Below are positions 15,782-24,620 of a stretch of 32,343 bases of DNA, one piece after another. The position numbers and the translations under genes were made by a program. Positions within the stretch are counted from its first letter, which is position 1, and each line of letters starts with the position of its first letter. Source of the stretch: Gammaproteobacteria bacterium (GTDB taxonomy: Bacteria; Pseudomonadota; Gammaproteobacteria; Pseudomonadales; Azotimanducaceae); assembly GCA_026707905.1 (NCBI GenBank), contig JAPOVY010000026.1, positions 1 to 32,343 on the forward strand, written 5' to 3'. The notes under the pieces were generated by a model. It was not told the origin of the DNA. It ran no database searches and saw nothing but the letters and a program-made list of their open reading frames with translations.

Positions 15782-16867
15782 GTGGCTGAATCGAACCTGA
15801 TTACGACACTTGATGAGTTTCAAGAGGAGTATCGAAAAGGCATCGGCACCGTCCTACCACATCGACCTTCTAAACAAGCGACGGTTGACAACTTGCGCCG
15901 TTATGCGGACGGAGTCGGTGACTACAACCCTTTGTTCAGATCCCGTGAATACGCTGCTTCCAGTCACTATGAAGACCTCATTGCGGCACCAACGTTCCTG
16001 TACGCAGTTACCCTCGGTGTCGTCGCGGGTGAAACGGGTGCCATCAATCGCGCACGCGTAAATACTCAATATCTTCCCGTGAATTACGCAGGGGCAGAAA
16101 TCGACTTCCTGCGACCGATCTGGCGCGATGACACGATTACTGCAACAGAAAAGGTCGGTGAGACGATACGCAAGACGAGTTCACGTATCGGACCAATCAA
16201 CTTCAATACGGGTCTAGTCGAGTTCACAAACCAGCGCAAGGAAGTCGTAGCCACGATCAAGACCCTCATGGCTCGCTATCAAAATACGGGTGAAACCCTG
16301 GAATACAACCGCGAGGCGAAAGAACCTACGCAACGAACGACCGTACCCGCAGACCCGCTCGTCTTTGAGAGGAAAAGACAGGGTAGCGATGTGCTTTACT
16401 GGGAAGATGTCGTTGAGGGGGACGAACTCGATCCTTTGCAGAAAGGCACCTACTCCGTGACTGAGCTGTTTCTGTTCACGCATGGCGTCCTTGGTACGGG
16501 TCGAAGCACGCGTGCAGCGTTAGCAGCAGAAGGTTCAACGGACCTTGGCGGCGGCGGTAGGTTTGATGAAGAGCACGCTCAGAAACGACGCAATATGCCC
16601 GGTCAGTTTGATTACGGACCACAGCGTGTGTGTTGGCTAGCTCAAGCTGCAACAGATTGGATGGGCGACCACGGTACGTTGAGGAAACTCCATGCCTCTA
16701 TTCGTCATCCCAATGTTGTCGGTGATACGAACACGGTTGTCGGAAAGGTGAACAAAAAGTACATCGAAGGTGACGTTCACTTGGTTGAGTTGTCGATTGA
16801 GAACCAGAATCAATCGGGTCTAGCTACGGCATTCGCGACAGCGACAGTGGCACTCCCTACCCAATAG
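15782..16867 (+). CDS. MaoC-like acyl dehydratase / enoyl hydratase with two hotdog domains
   Basis: A 361-aa protein starting at GTG, 43 bp after the PhyH gene. The N-terminal half looks like the FAS1-type dehydratase domain (MaoC_dehydrat_N): RYADGVGDYNPLFRSREYA, then LIAAPTFLYAVTLG. The C-terminal half is a second hotdog with EDVVEGDELDPLQKGTYSVTE, RFDEEHAQ and a final strand block. This size and double architecture fit (R)-specific hydratases or dehydratases acting on acyl-CoA or related thioesters. Double or heteromeric MaoC hydratases also act in steroid side-chain beta-oxidation in actinobacteria, a possible but unproven parallel. The canonical D-x4-H hydratase dyad is not obvious in the C-terminal half, so activity is uncertain. 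Confidence 0.85.
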   Translation: MAESNLITTLDEFQEEYRKGIGTVLPHRPSKQATVDNLRRYADGVGDYNPLFRSREYAASSHYEDLIAAPTFLYAVTLGVVAGETGAINRARVNTQYLPVNYAGAEIDFLRPIWRDDTITATEKVGETIRKTSSRIGPINFNTGLVEFTNQRKEVVATIKTLMARYQNTGETLEYNREAKEPTQRTTVPADPLVFERKRQGSDVLYWEDVVEGDELDPLQKGTYSVTELFLFTHGVLGTGRSTRAALAAEGSTDLGGGGRFDEEHAQKRRNMPGQFDYGPQRVCWLAQAATDWMGDHGTLRKLHASIRHPNVVGDTNTVVGKVNKKYIEGDVHLVELSIENQNQSGLATAFATATVALPTQ

Positions 16868-16946
16868 GTCGAGTAGACGTCCGCGTCCGACCGCGTTAAC
16901 TCAAATCGCGCCGAACTGGTAATTAGGAACTAATCAGCCATATCAC

Positions 16947-16976
16947 GCGAGCAACCGTTCCAACACGGTTGCTCGC
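16947..16976. terminator. 11-bp hairpin between convergent MaoC-like and TonB-receptor genes
   Basis: GCGAGCAACCG (16947-16957) and CGGTTGCTCGC (16966-16976) form a perfect 11-bp stem with an 8-base loop in the 276-bp convergent gap. No T-run follows directly. It probably ends transcription of the plus-strand operon and may serve both strands. I see no gene in the rest of the gap. Confidence 0.6.
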
Positions 16977-17143
16977 CTCTAATACCCGCTTTTAAGACGT
17001 CGGTTGCGGCGAGCTGTGGCCACCGTTGTTTCTCTATCGCTTACGTATAGACGCAACCGACGCTCTCGCCGTAAATCAGTGCCTCGTAGAAAGTGGCGAC
17101 TCGTTAGATCACCTTCGTCTCGTGCGCGGACTGTTCCACACAG

Positions 17144-19999
17144 CTACGGTTGAGGTCGCCATCGTACCTGTGCACCAATTTGGCGAGGTTCCGTCAGTGA
17201 ACCTTGCAGATCAATCGAGATCGACTCCGATATACCGATCTCGTCGAACACGTTCTGCACGTATACGCTAGTAGACCAAACACCATCCGCCGAATCCCAA
17301 TTGGCGCGCAAGTCCAAACGACTATACCCAGGAATCTCGTTCTTCGGAATGTTGCCAGCGCGCTGTGGCCAGCGCGCACCTGTGTAACTCCACGTTCCGA
17401 GCAGCTGCAACGAACCTCTCTCCGCTAGCGGTATCTGATACGCGTTCGTGATCGCAAATTTGTGGTTTGGCATCTGAGGTAACTCATCGCCAGTATGGTC
17501 TCGCGGTATCGGCACTCGATTGGTATCTTGAAAGTCATCCGGTGTACCGACGATGCCATCCGGCCCAGCCGGATCTGCACGGGGGTTCCTGAACACATAG
17601 TCTTCGAATTCCTGATCCGGATCAGCTCGAACGACCGTACTATGCGTACCCAATTCGGATTGAAGGTGGTTGTAGAAACCCGATATTCGCCAACGATCGT
17701 TCACGTGATACAAGAGCTCACCTTCGAACCCCCAGATGACCGTGCTATCGCCAACGTTAATGGTGTGTTCGCGCAAGGGTGTGTCGTCCGTCGGTTGAAG
17801 AAATATTGGGTCTACAGGTTGCAGAGCTGTTAGCTGGTAGTTTTCAAAGTCTTGTAGGAACAAACCACCTGTGAACTGCACCCTATTGTCGAGGAAAAGC
17901 CCTTTAAGACCTAACTCGTAGTTGATGAGCTCTTCCTCATCAAAGCTACTCTTGACATCTAAATACTGCCAGTTGAATCCCCCTGCTCTATAGCCAGTCG
18001 ACAGACGACCGTAATACATCAGGTTCTCTCTTACCACATATTCGAGACTGACATGACCAATCACCGCTTCCCAGGACGTTGGGGTCGGTGAACCCGCACT
18101 TCCAGTAAATACGACCGGTACACCTGTGCCAAAGAAATCACCTACGAACAGACTGTTTGGTAGTGTTCCTGGCAGCGAATCACCAATTACATCCACAACG
18201 TCGGGCGGTACGACACGGGTTCTGACCTTATCGTCCTTGGTCCATCGAAGTCCACCCGAAACGTTCCAATGGTCATCGAGCTGGTATTCCAAGTTGACGA
18301 ACGCAGCCCGTGTTTCTGACGTTGTCGCACTAAAGAATGAACTGCTTCGCACGTGGTCGGTACCCATTGGACAGCCAACCCCGAAGCTCCCGAAGACTAT
18401 TCCCGTATTCGGATCACCAAAACTTGGGATGAAGAAATCGTCTAAATATGACTGACAGCTGGTCACGACAGTTAGGCCAAATATCGGGGAAGCTGCGACA
18501 GCGGCTTCATCGGCATCCAAGAAACGCCAAGGTGCCGCGTAGTTGAAACCGCCTTGATCCCAGAACGTCTCATTTTCGTAGCTATAGACACCAGCTACAT
18601 AGTTGAATGGACCATCAAAGTTCGAGATTAACTGAAGTTCATGCGACGCTTCGTCATTCATGAAACGATGAATGGTCTCAGTATCTTCAAAGGACACACC
18701 CGCGGCCGCAAGCGTGGTCCAGCACGTATATTCATCGGTCATACCGACGTTGGGGCAATTAACTTGAGTTGAGGTATCAAGATCGGCAGGTACACTCGGT
18801 TCACCCGTACGGCCAACGCGCGCTGTGCCATCGCCATCCTGTCCCGCTGCTGTTTGCGTTTCACCATCGCCGAAGGTGTATCGCAATATATGCGAATCTG
18901 AAAATGTCCAATCGATATTCAGTTTTACGCGCGTCGTTTCACTGTCTTGCACCCCATTGCGGTTGCTAGCAATAACGTTTCGTAGATCATCACAATGAAC
19001 TTCAGCGTCAATTGGCGTCGTTTGAAAGACACTTGTACCACTAACACCTGTAATCGGTGGGTTATCACATTCGGTGAGTGATGGCATTGGTTGGTCATAC
19101 AAGAACCAGTTACCTTGTCGTGGGTTATTACGCGCTACATCCGCGAACCGCACTAAGGCTTCTTCTGAACCTTGGTCTTGCGTGTACTCATAGCCAAGAT
19201 TGACATCAAGCACATCGTTCTTGAAGCGCAGTTGTGGTGAAAATGAACGTTGGTCCGGGGCTCCTAAGTCATTACCTCCGCCTATATTGTCCTGGGAGCC
19301 ATCACCTGTTAAAAAGCCACCACGTAAGCGGTAGAACAACGAATCTGTAATGGCGCCGCCAATCGCGGCGTTGATACGTTGCGTCATTTGATCCGTTACC
19401 TCTGCAAGCACGATCGTATCTCGTTCCGCCGTGGGCTTGCGTGTGTGATAGCTGATCGAACCGGCGATGGAGTTGCGGCCATTCAATGTGCCCTGTGGAC
19501 CTCGCGCAACTTCAACACGTTCAACATCGAACAGGTTTGGCGCAAGACCGTAGGTGTCGACGGTGTACACACCATCAACGTAAACGGCTACGGCTAGATC
19601 AGAATGGAGTTCGCGTGCACTCTGTGTCCCGATACCGCGGATAGTGATACCCTGACCATCGCTCCTTTGCTGTAGCGCCGCACTACCAAACTGAAGACCG
19701 GGAACCAGCTGCTCTAAATCGAGAGCGTTAGAAAGTCCGAGCTCCTCTAGCATTTGTGCGCTGAGTGCGGTCAATGTCAGAGGAACTTCAAGAACGTTCT
19801 CTTCTCGCTTCTCAGCGGTAACGACGATCTCTTCGATCGCCATAGCTAATTCGTCCTGATCGTCACCTGCAGCAGGTTGTTCCTGTTGCCCTTGGACGGT
19901 GGACACGCTCACGAGTAGGGCAAGGGAGATACTCTTGTAAAAGAGTGTGTACTTTCTATGGTGAAAGTCAGCCGTAAATACGGGACAGTGGTCGAACAT
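17144..19999 (-). CDS. TonB-dependent outer-membrane receptor
   Basis: A 951-aa outer-membrane active transporter. ATG at 19999 has a strong GGAGG eight bases upstream. A basic region and hydrophobic signal (SISLALLVSVSTVQGQ) end near residue 38. The TonB-box-like IEEIVVTAEKREE precedes the plug domain, with GITIRGIGTQSARE, VAVYVDGVYTVDTYG and VERVEVARGPQGTLNGRNS. The rest is beta-barrel, with RLSTGYRAGGFNW and LINYELGLKGLF as usual. The C-terminus reads AQVRWRPQP rather than ending in Phe, which is slightly unusual for BAM recognition. The receptor has the general sequence style used for iron chelates and also for hydrophobic or polycyclic substrates, so the ligand is unknown. It is divergent from the phosphotransferase gene, with 273 bp between them. 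Confidence 0.94.
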   Translation of the reverse strand: MFDHCPVFTADFHHRKYTLFYKSISLALLVSVSTVQGQQEQPAAGDDQDELAMAIEEIVVTAEKREENVLEVPLTLTALSAQMLEELGLSNALDLEQLVPGLQFGSAALQQRSDGQGITIRGIGTQSARELHSDLAVAVYVDGVYTVDTYGLAPNLFDVERVEVARGPQGTLNGRNSIAGSISYHTRKPTAERDTIVLAEVTDQMTQRINAAIGGAITDSLFYRLRGGFLTGDGSQDNIGGGNDLGAPDQRSFSPQLRFKNDVLDVNLGYEYTQDQGSEEALVRFADVARNNPRQGNWFLYDQPMPSLTECDNPPITGVSGTSVFQTTPIDAEVHCDDLRNVIASNRNGVQDSETTRVKLNIDWTFSDSHILRYTFGDGETQTAAGQDGDGTARVGRTGEPSVPADLDTSTQVNCPNVGMTDEYTCWTTLAAAGVSFEDTETIHRFMNDEASHELQLISNFDGPFNYVAGVYSYENETFWDQGGFNYAAPWRFLDADEAAVAASPIFGLTVVTSCQSYLDDFFIPSFGDPNTGIVFGSFGVGCPMGTDHVRSSSFFSATTSETRAAFVNLEYQLDDHWNVSGGLRWTKDDKVRTRVVPPDVVDVIGDSLPGTLPNSLFVGDFFGTGVPVVFTGSAGSPTPTSWEAVIGHVSLEYVVRENLMYYGRLSTGYRAGGFNWQYLDVKSSFDEEELINYELGLKGLFLDNRVQFTGGLFLQDFENYQLTALQPVDPIFLQPTDDTPLREHTINVGDSTVIWGFEGELLYHVNDRWRISGFYNHLQSELGTHSTVVRADPDQEFEDYVFRNPRADPAGPDGIVGTPDDFQDTNRVPIPRDHTGDELPQMPNHKFAITNAYQIPLAERGSLQLLGTWSYTGARWPQRAGNIPKNEIPGYSRLDLRANWDSADGVWSTSVYVQNVFDEIGISESISIDLQGSLTEPRQIGAQVRWRPQP

Positions 20000-20109
20000 C
20001 AGTTATGCCTCCAACGCCACGAAAACGTGACGTAAACTGTGCCTGCACTGCCCTACTATACAAAAAACGACGCCAAAATCGATGTTTCTAAAGTCCAATA
20101 ATCTGTGTT

Positions 20110-20152
20110 TAGTTCAATTTTTGGTTGTCGCCAACCTACCTAGTTCAATATT
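20110..20152. repeat. Pair of direct repeats TAGTTCAATWTT in a divergent promoter region
   Basis: TAGTTCAATTTT at 20110-20121 and TAGTTCAATATT at 20141-20152 match at 11 of 12 positions and lie 31 bp apart start to start, close to three helical turns. They sit between the TonB receptor (minus) and the phosphotransferase gene (plus). The 273-bp gap holds no gene. The spacing suggests paired binding sites for a regulator. Confidence 0.4.
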
Positions 20153-20272
20153 CAGCTATTACAAGACACACGTTTTGATCGGTCTAGCATTCCATCATTG
20201 ATTTGAACACATCATGATTAAGTCGTGCTTAGCTCGCGTCAGAGTATCCCGTAGCGCCGTGAATATCGCAGT

Positions 20273-22924
20273 ATGACTGAGCCTTTGGTCCTCCCATTGA
20301 CACAAGAGGCGCCTTTGGCGTTGGTCGGCGGAAAAGGTCTGTCGTTATTTCGATTATGTCGTGCAGGTTTTCCAGTTCCGAATGGTCAAATCCTGACCAC
20401 CGCAGCTTTCGACACATTCCTTGACGCACATTCGATCCATGAACGCATACTCAAAGCCGCATTCCCTGACTTTTACTCAGGGAAGGTCGTATTTAGCGCA
20501 GCCGAAGTACGCGTTAGAGAGTTGTTTAGCAGACACGCGATCACAGACGAGTTGGCAACAGCGATCGCTAGCGTATACGAAAATCTCGGAGGCGACCATC
20601 AGCCGCTCGCCGTACGATCTTCAGCCACATTAGAGGACCAACCGGAACAGTCATTCGCTGGACAACATGCATCGTATCTAAACATCACCGGCTTCGACGC
20701 TTTAACTCAAGCGGTGAAAGACTGCTGGACGTCGCTCTGGTCAGAACGAGCGCTTAGTTACCGATTTCAAACTGGCATAAAAAACGCCGATGTCGCCATG
20801 GCTGTGGTTATTCAGCGCATGGTCTCAGCTGACGTCGCCGGAGTCGTGTTCACAGCCAATCCAGTGACGGGTGAACGGAACGAAATCCTCATCAATGCGA
20901 GTCAGGGTTTAGGCGAAGCAGTGGTAAGTGGCACGGTTGATCCTGACGAGTTCGTACTTGATCGCTCAACCTTCGGCGTCAAATCAACGCGTCTCGGGGT
21001 CAGTTCCGAGCGAGCGACAGAGCATGCCGTGGACGATGTCATTGCTCAGTCTCACGAAACAAAACAAGCTGCGGAAGCATGTTTGGAGTCGTCTCAGTTA
21101 ACGACTCTAGGGCGTCAGTGCGTCGAGATAGAGAAATTGTTCCACGGTCTCCCACAGGATATCGAATGGGCATTCGTTAAAAGCAGACTCTGGATACTAC
21201 AGTCGAGAGCCATTACGCGACTACCACCCGAACCACTTCTAGATGTCCGCTGGGATGCGCCGGAACCAGGCGCATACTTGCAGCGTTCCCAATGGGTCGA
21301 GCATGTCCCCGATCCTGCGTGTACCCTATTCGAGGATTTGCACATGCGTCGCTCGTTGCAGGAAGCATGGGGGCGCAATCTGACGAAACGCGGTAATCAC
21401 GACTTCGAGGACACACAACCACCCGCTAGCTTCGTTTTAACCACGACCGTCAACGGTTTCGCATATCGCCAAGTTGGTGAACCGCCTCGTACCGGCAAAC
21501 CCAGCTCAATGCGAAGAAAGCCCAATTCACGCTTCGCGCGCTATTGGGTCCGACTGCGGATCTATCTCACTTTTACGCTAAGGTGGCGATACGTCGCATT
21601 GCCGCGATATTTAAGGCAGATCCGGCTTTGGGGTCAGCTTGATCCATCCACTGCCTCAATTGAGCAACTTTGGAAAGGCATTAGAACTCTATCGCAAGCC
21701 GACGCCGCCTATTGGTTCAACGGCGGAGTCTGGAACGCATTTTCACTTAGTCGAGGTACTGAAGCGCAACTTCAGAACTTTCTTCACGAATTTGGCACCG
21801 ACCGGTTATCTAGCGGCCAGTTCCTTAGAGGTCTGAAGTCTCCTGCGTTCGATGCTCAACGAAATCTTTTCCGCATCGCAGACTTGATTCGAAGTGACGA
21901 CGAACTGTTCCGCACGATGATCAATCATTCGCCTCACCAGATGCTCGACATATTGACGTCAACGTCGGACCATAAAGTCATCTCCGACGCAATCGACGAC
22001 CATTTTGCTCAATTCGGTCATCAACTCCGTACGCTCGATTTCTGTGAACCTCTTGAGCATGAACGTCCTTTCAACACGCTCCGCAGCCTACACAACTATT
22101 TGGTACAGCCCAATCTCGATCCCGAACGAAATCGTGACCGACTTAAAAAGGATCAACAAAACGATCGAAGAAGCGCAGCGAAACACTTCCGTGGCAGACT
22201 AAAGCTGAAATTCTGGTGGCGAATGTGGCTTGCTAGACGCTATTACCCGAATCGAGAAGAGGCGATGTTCCACTTAGGGAGGGCATGGACCGTACTACGT
22301 CCATTCGCGCTCGAGTTAGGTCGCCGACTGATGAATGGCGGCACACTAAATTGCGCGGGAGATGTGTTCTATTTAAACTCTGAGGAACTTGGTCGTGCAA
22401 TTCGCAGCATCATCGCGACAGATCGTTTGCCCGAGACACATCGTCAAACCCACTACCCCAATGGGGCGGCGTTACCCGAGTTAGCGCAGAATGCAGTTGA
22501 TCGAAGAACTCTCAGGTCACGACGCAAGAATCTAAAACCACCGTTTCTAATTCCTGGACCTCCTCCCTGGGCACCATTACATTCTCCAGGTGACGGTGAC
22601 GAAGCTGAGGATGTGCTTAGAGGTTCACCCGTCAGCCCCGGACGTGTCTCCGGTGAAGCGTGTGTCATCCGATCGATCGACGACTTAGCTGGGCTTCGTC
22701 CCGGAACGATCCTCGTTTGCCCGACAACGACACCTGCTTGGACGCCGGTATTTCCACAAGTGATCGGACTGGTAACAGATATCGGCGGGATTCTTGCCCA
22801 CGGTTCGATTGTCGCACGTGAATTTGGAATACCAGCCGTGCTCGGTCTTATAAACGCGACCGAGAAGATTCAAGACGGGCAAACTATCACAATCGACGGT
22901 GACGTGGGTACCGTAGAGATTTGA
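20273..22924 (+). CDS. PEP synthase/PPDK-like ATP-dependent dikinase, rifampin phosphotransferase-like architecture
   Basis: An 883-aa three-part enzyme. Residues about 1-315 are a PPDK_N-type ATP-grasp domain: LVGGKGLSLFRL, VRSSATLEDQPEQSFAGQ, DVAGVVFTANPVTGE, INASQGLGEAVVSGTVDPDE and IEWAFVKSRLWILQSRAIT. The middle (about 320-775) is divergent. The end (about 785-883) is the phosphohistidine swivel domain, with VSPGRVSGEA and GGILAHGSIVAREFGIPAV containing catalytic His843. There is no C-terminal PEP/pyruvate TIM barrel, so it is not a PEP synthase. The order and length match rifampin phosphotransferase (ATP domain, substrate domain, His domain), in which the beta phosphate of ATP goes via His to a substrate hydroxyl. 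Substrate identity lies in the divergent middle. A role in phosphorylating a hydroxylated product of the neighbouring oxygenases is conjecture. Confidence 0.88.
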   Translation: MTEPLVLPLTQEAPLALVGGKGLSLFRLCRAGFPVPNGQILTTAAFDTFLDAHSIHERILKAAFPDFYSGKVVFSAAEVRVRELFSRHAITDELATAIASVYENLGGDHQPLAVRSSATLEDQPEQSFAGQHASYLNITGFDALTQAVKDCWTSLWSERALSYRFQTGIKNADVAMAVVIQRMVSADVAGVVFTANPVTGERNEILINASQGLGEAVVSGTVDPDEFVLDRSTFGVKSTRLGVSSERATEHAVDDVIAQSHETKQAAEACLESSQLTTLGRQCVEIEKLFHGLPQDIEWAFVKSRLWILQSRAITRLPPEPLLDVRWDAPEPGAYLQRSQWVEHVPDPACTLFEDLHMRRSLQEAWGRNLTKRGNHDFEDTQPPASFVLTTTVNGFAYRQVGEPPRTGKPSSMRRKPNSRFARYWVRLRIYLTFTLRWRYVALPRYLRQIRLWGQLDPSTASIEQLWKGIRTLSQADAAYWFNGGVWNAFSLSRGTEAQLQNFLHEFGTDRLSSGQFLRGLKSPAFDAQRNLFRIADLIRSDDELFRTMINHSPHQMLDILTSTSDHKVISDAIDDHFAQFGHQLRTLDFCEPLEHERPFNTLRSLHNYLVQPNLDPERNRDRLKKDQQNDRRSAAKHFRGRLKLKFWWRMWLARRYYPNREEAMFHLGRAWTVLRPFALELGRRLMNGGTLNCAGDVFYLNSEELGRAIRSIIATDRLPETHRQTHYPNGAALPELAQNAVDRRTLRSRRKNLKPPFLIPGPPPWAPLHSPGDGDEAEDVLRGSPVSPGRVSGEACVIRSIDDLAGLRPGTILVCPTTTPAWTPVFPQVIGLVTDIGGILAHGSIVAREFGIPAVLGLINATEKIQDGQTITIDGDVGTVEI

Positions 22925-23015
22925 GAACGCGCTTGGCACCGTCTAGAGTGGCATTCATATGGTTCTTGGATTAGCTCGCTACGTTAGTTTGTGAAGCGCA
23001 CCAAAACCTAACTAT

Positions 23016-24326
23016 CTAAGCCTTCTTCGTCGCGCCATTTGCCATCCGCTTGTCGCCGCGCGCCGCATCGATCTTCTGCTTCATCTGGTATATCCAGAGA
23101 CCACTCTTGACCTCGTCCGAGACGGGTTGATCTAATGCTGGTATACGTTTGTATTCACCACGCTCCATCGCTAACCGAGTCGCAACGGTCGTCTTCGGAC
23201 CAGAATATGAGCCGATCTCGATGAGTCCCGATGAGTAATACCCCATGCGCTGTAGGAGCTTCTCCGACGCGTTTTCTAATACTTCTGGATCGATCGACAG
23301 CTGCCAATTTTCCTGTTGTCTCAGCCAAGGCTTGACGTTCGAATTCGTCATGATGTAGCGCCACTCATCTGTGTGGTTAACGCCTGTGCCATGGAGCACA
23401 CGACCATCCATCAACATAACCGTACCACCTTTCGCTTCAACGTTTACCGCTGGCGGTAATGGACCTACCTCTTCGCCCGGCTTTGTGTTAGACACGATAC
23501 GATGACTTGTAGGAATTAACAGCGTGCCACCATTGACTTCGTTGACATCTTGCATGATGTATACGGTATTAACCAGAATCGGCGCATGAGGCGTTTGAAT
23601 CGGATGGATCGCACCGGAATCTTGATGGAGGTTTTGCGGGTAGCTACCTGGTCGGGCGATATTCGAGGCGAACGAATACGCGTAATGTCCAGGGCCTAAC
23701 AGTTCCATATTCAATTGCTCGATCATCGGTCCACCCTGTACCCATTCCGGGTCGAACTCGATGCACTTGGCGAAGCAGTCACCCTTGTTAACCAACGTCC
23801 ACATGATGTGAAAGTGTGGCGTCATATCTGCCAAGCCACACTCGCGTTCCGCCGCCGCCTGTTTCTCAAGACGATCCCGCATGTATGAACGTTGGTATTC
23901 GCTCATCGCATCTTCGATCAGGCAGAAACCGTATTTCTGAAGATCGTGCCGTGCCTTGTTAATGTCCTTCGTTTCGCATGGCAGATCGTCGAACTGCTTC
24001 CAATAGTTGTGCTTCCGAGGGACGGTTGTATCGTAATACGGAGTTCCGTTTAGACCGCCACCTTCCGCGCTACGTCCTTCGTCGAAGAGGGGACACTTGA
24101 ACGGCTCCGTTAGGGAACCGTCGGGACGAGTCGCACGTATTCCGTTGCCGCCAACCGGAGGTTTCAGCCAAGGGTTGTTCTTGTGCATAGACCGAAACGG
24201 CTCGCCTGAGCGAAACCATTTGGCGTCCTGCAACTGAGCATCTTCTGGTGACAGTGCTTCTACGTTTTCCGGTCGGAACTCTGGAGGGATGTCACCACTC
24301 GCATTTGAGCGGGGTTGGGAGGCCAT
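23016..24326 (-). CDS. Phytanoyl-CoA dioxygenase (PhyH) family oxygenase, long N-terminus
   Basis: A 436-aa Fe(II)/2-oxoglutarate oxygenase. The core begins near residue 125 (HDLQKYGFCLIEDAM). Iron ligands are His234-x-Asp236 in NLHQDSGAI and His312 in GRVLHGTGVN, with Arg323 (EWRYIMTN) as the likely 2-oxoglutarate anchor. GGTLLIPTSHR (267-276) is the family loop. The first 110 residues or so are an extra polar region rich in Pro and Gly and not typical of PhyH. The C-terminus is basic (ending NGATKKA). The ATG lacks a clear Shine-Dalgarno. It is convergent with the phosphotransferase gene and divergent from the ARPP-1 gene. It differs in length and sequence from the PhyH enzyme at 14809, so it is a separate family member rather than a recent duplicate. 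Confidence 0.9.
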   Translation of the reverse strand: MASQPRSNASGDIPPEFRPENVEALSPEDAQLQDAKWFRSGEPFRSMHKNNPWLKPPVGGNGIRATRPDGSLTEPFKCPLFDEGRSAEGGGLNGTPYYDTTVPRKHNYWKQFDDLPCETKDINKARHDLQKYGFCLIEDAMSEYQRSYMRDRLEKQAAAERECGLADMTPHFHIMWTLVNKGDCFAKCIEFDPEWVQGGPMIEQLNMELLGPGHYAYSFASNIARPGSYPQNLHQDSGAIHPIQTPHAPILVNTVYIMQDVNEVNGGTLLIPTSHRIVSNTKPGEEVGPLPPAVNVEAKGGTVMLMDGRVLHGTGVNHTDEWRYIMTNSNVKPWLRQQENWQLSIDPEVLENASEKLLQRMGYYSSGLIEIGSYSGPKTTVATRLAMERGEYKRIPALDQPVSDEVKSGLWIYQMKQKIDAARGDKRMANGATKKA

Positions 24327-24428
24327 TTATTAGTGCGTTTTCGATTGTCGAGCGATTATAGAACTGGTTTTCAATGTTCCATTCATCAGAACTCGGTTTT
24401 GATATAGAGCGCCTGCCATCGAATCTCT

Positions 24429-24457
24429 TTGTCAATTTCAACATCAATTTTTAATTT
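24429..24457 (+). promoter_or_regulatory. Possible sigma-70 promoter upstream of the ARPP-1 gene
   Basis: TTGTCA (24429-24434), a 17-base spacer and TAATTT (24452-24457) lie about 165 bp before the ARPP-1 start in the 294-bp divergent gap. The match is moderate and the AT-rich surroundings make chance likely. I see nothing else in the gap. Confidence 0.25.
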
Positions 24458-24620
24458 GGTGCTTACTCGGTCTGTTCGTTTCCTCGTACCAATCGATCTT
24501 CTGCGACACAACTTGACGTTTCAAGCGCGAGAATACGCAAAAATTTAAGGACGAGGGAGAGAAATCAAACGCAATCTAGCCTTTACATCAATTTACCAAT
24601 GAACGTCGATGGAGACCGTC

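Noticed and set aside
20273..22924. Housekeeping PEP synthase or pyruvate phosphate dikinase
   Set aside because: The C-terminal PEP/pyruvate barrel is missing and the His domain is at the C-terminus, as in rifampin phosphotransferase-type enzymes.
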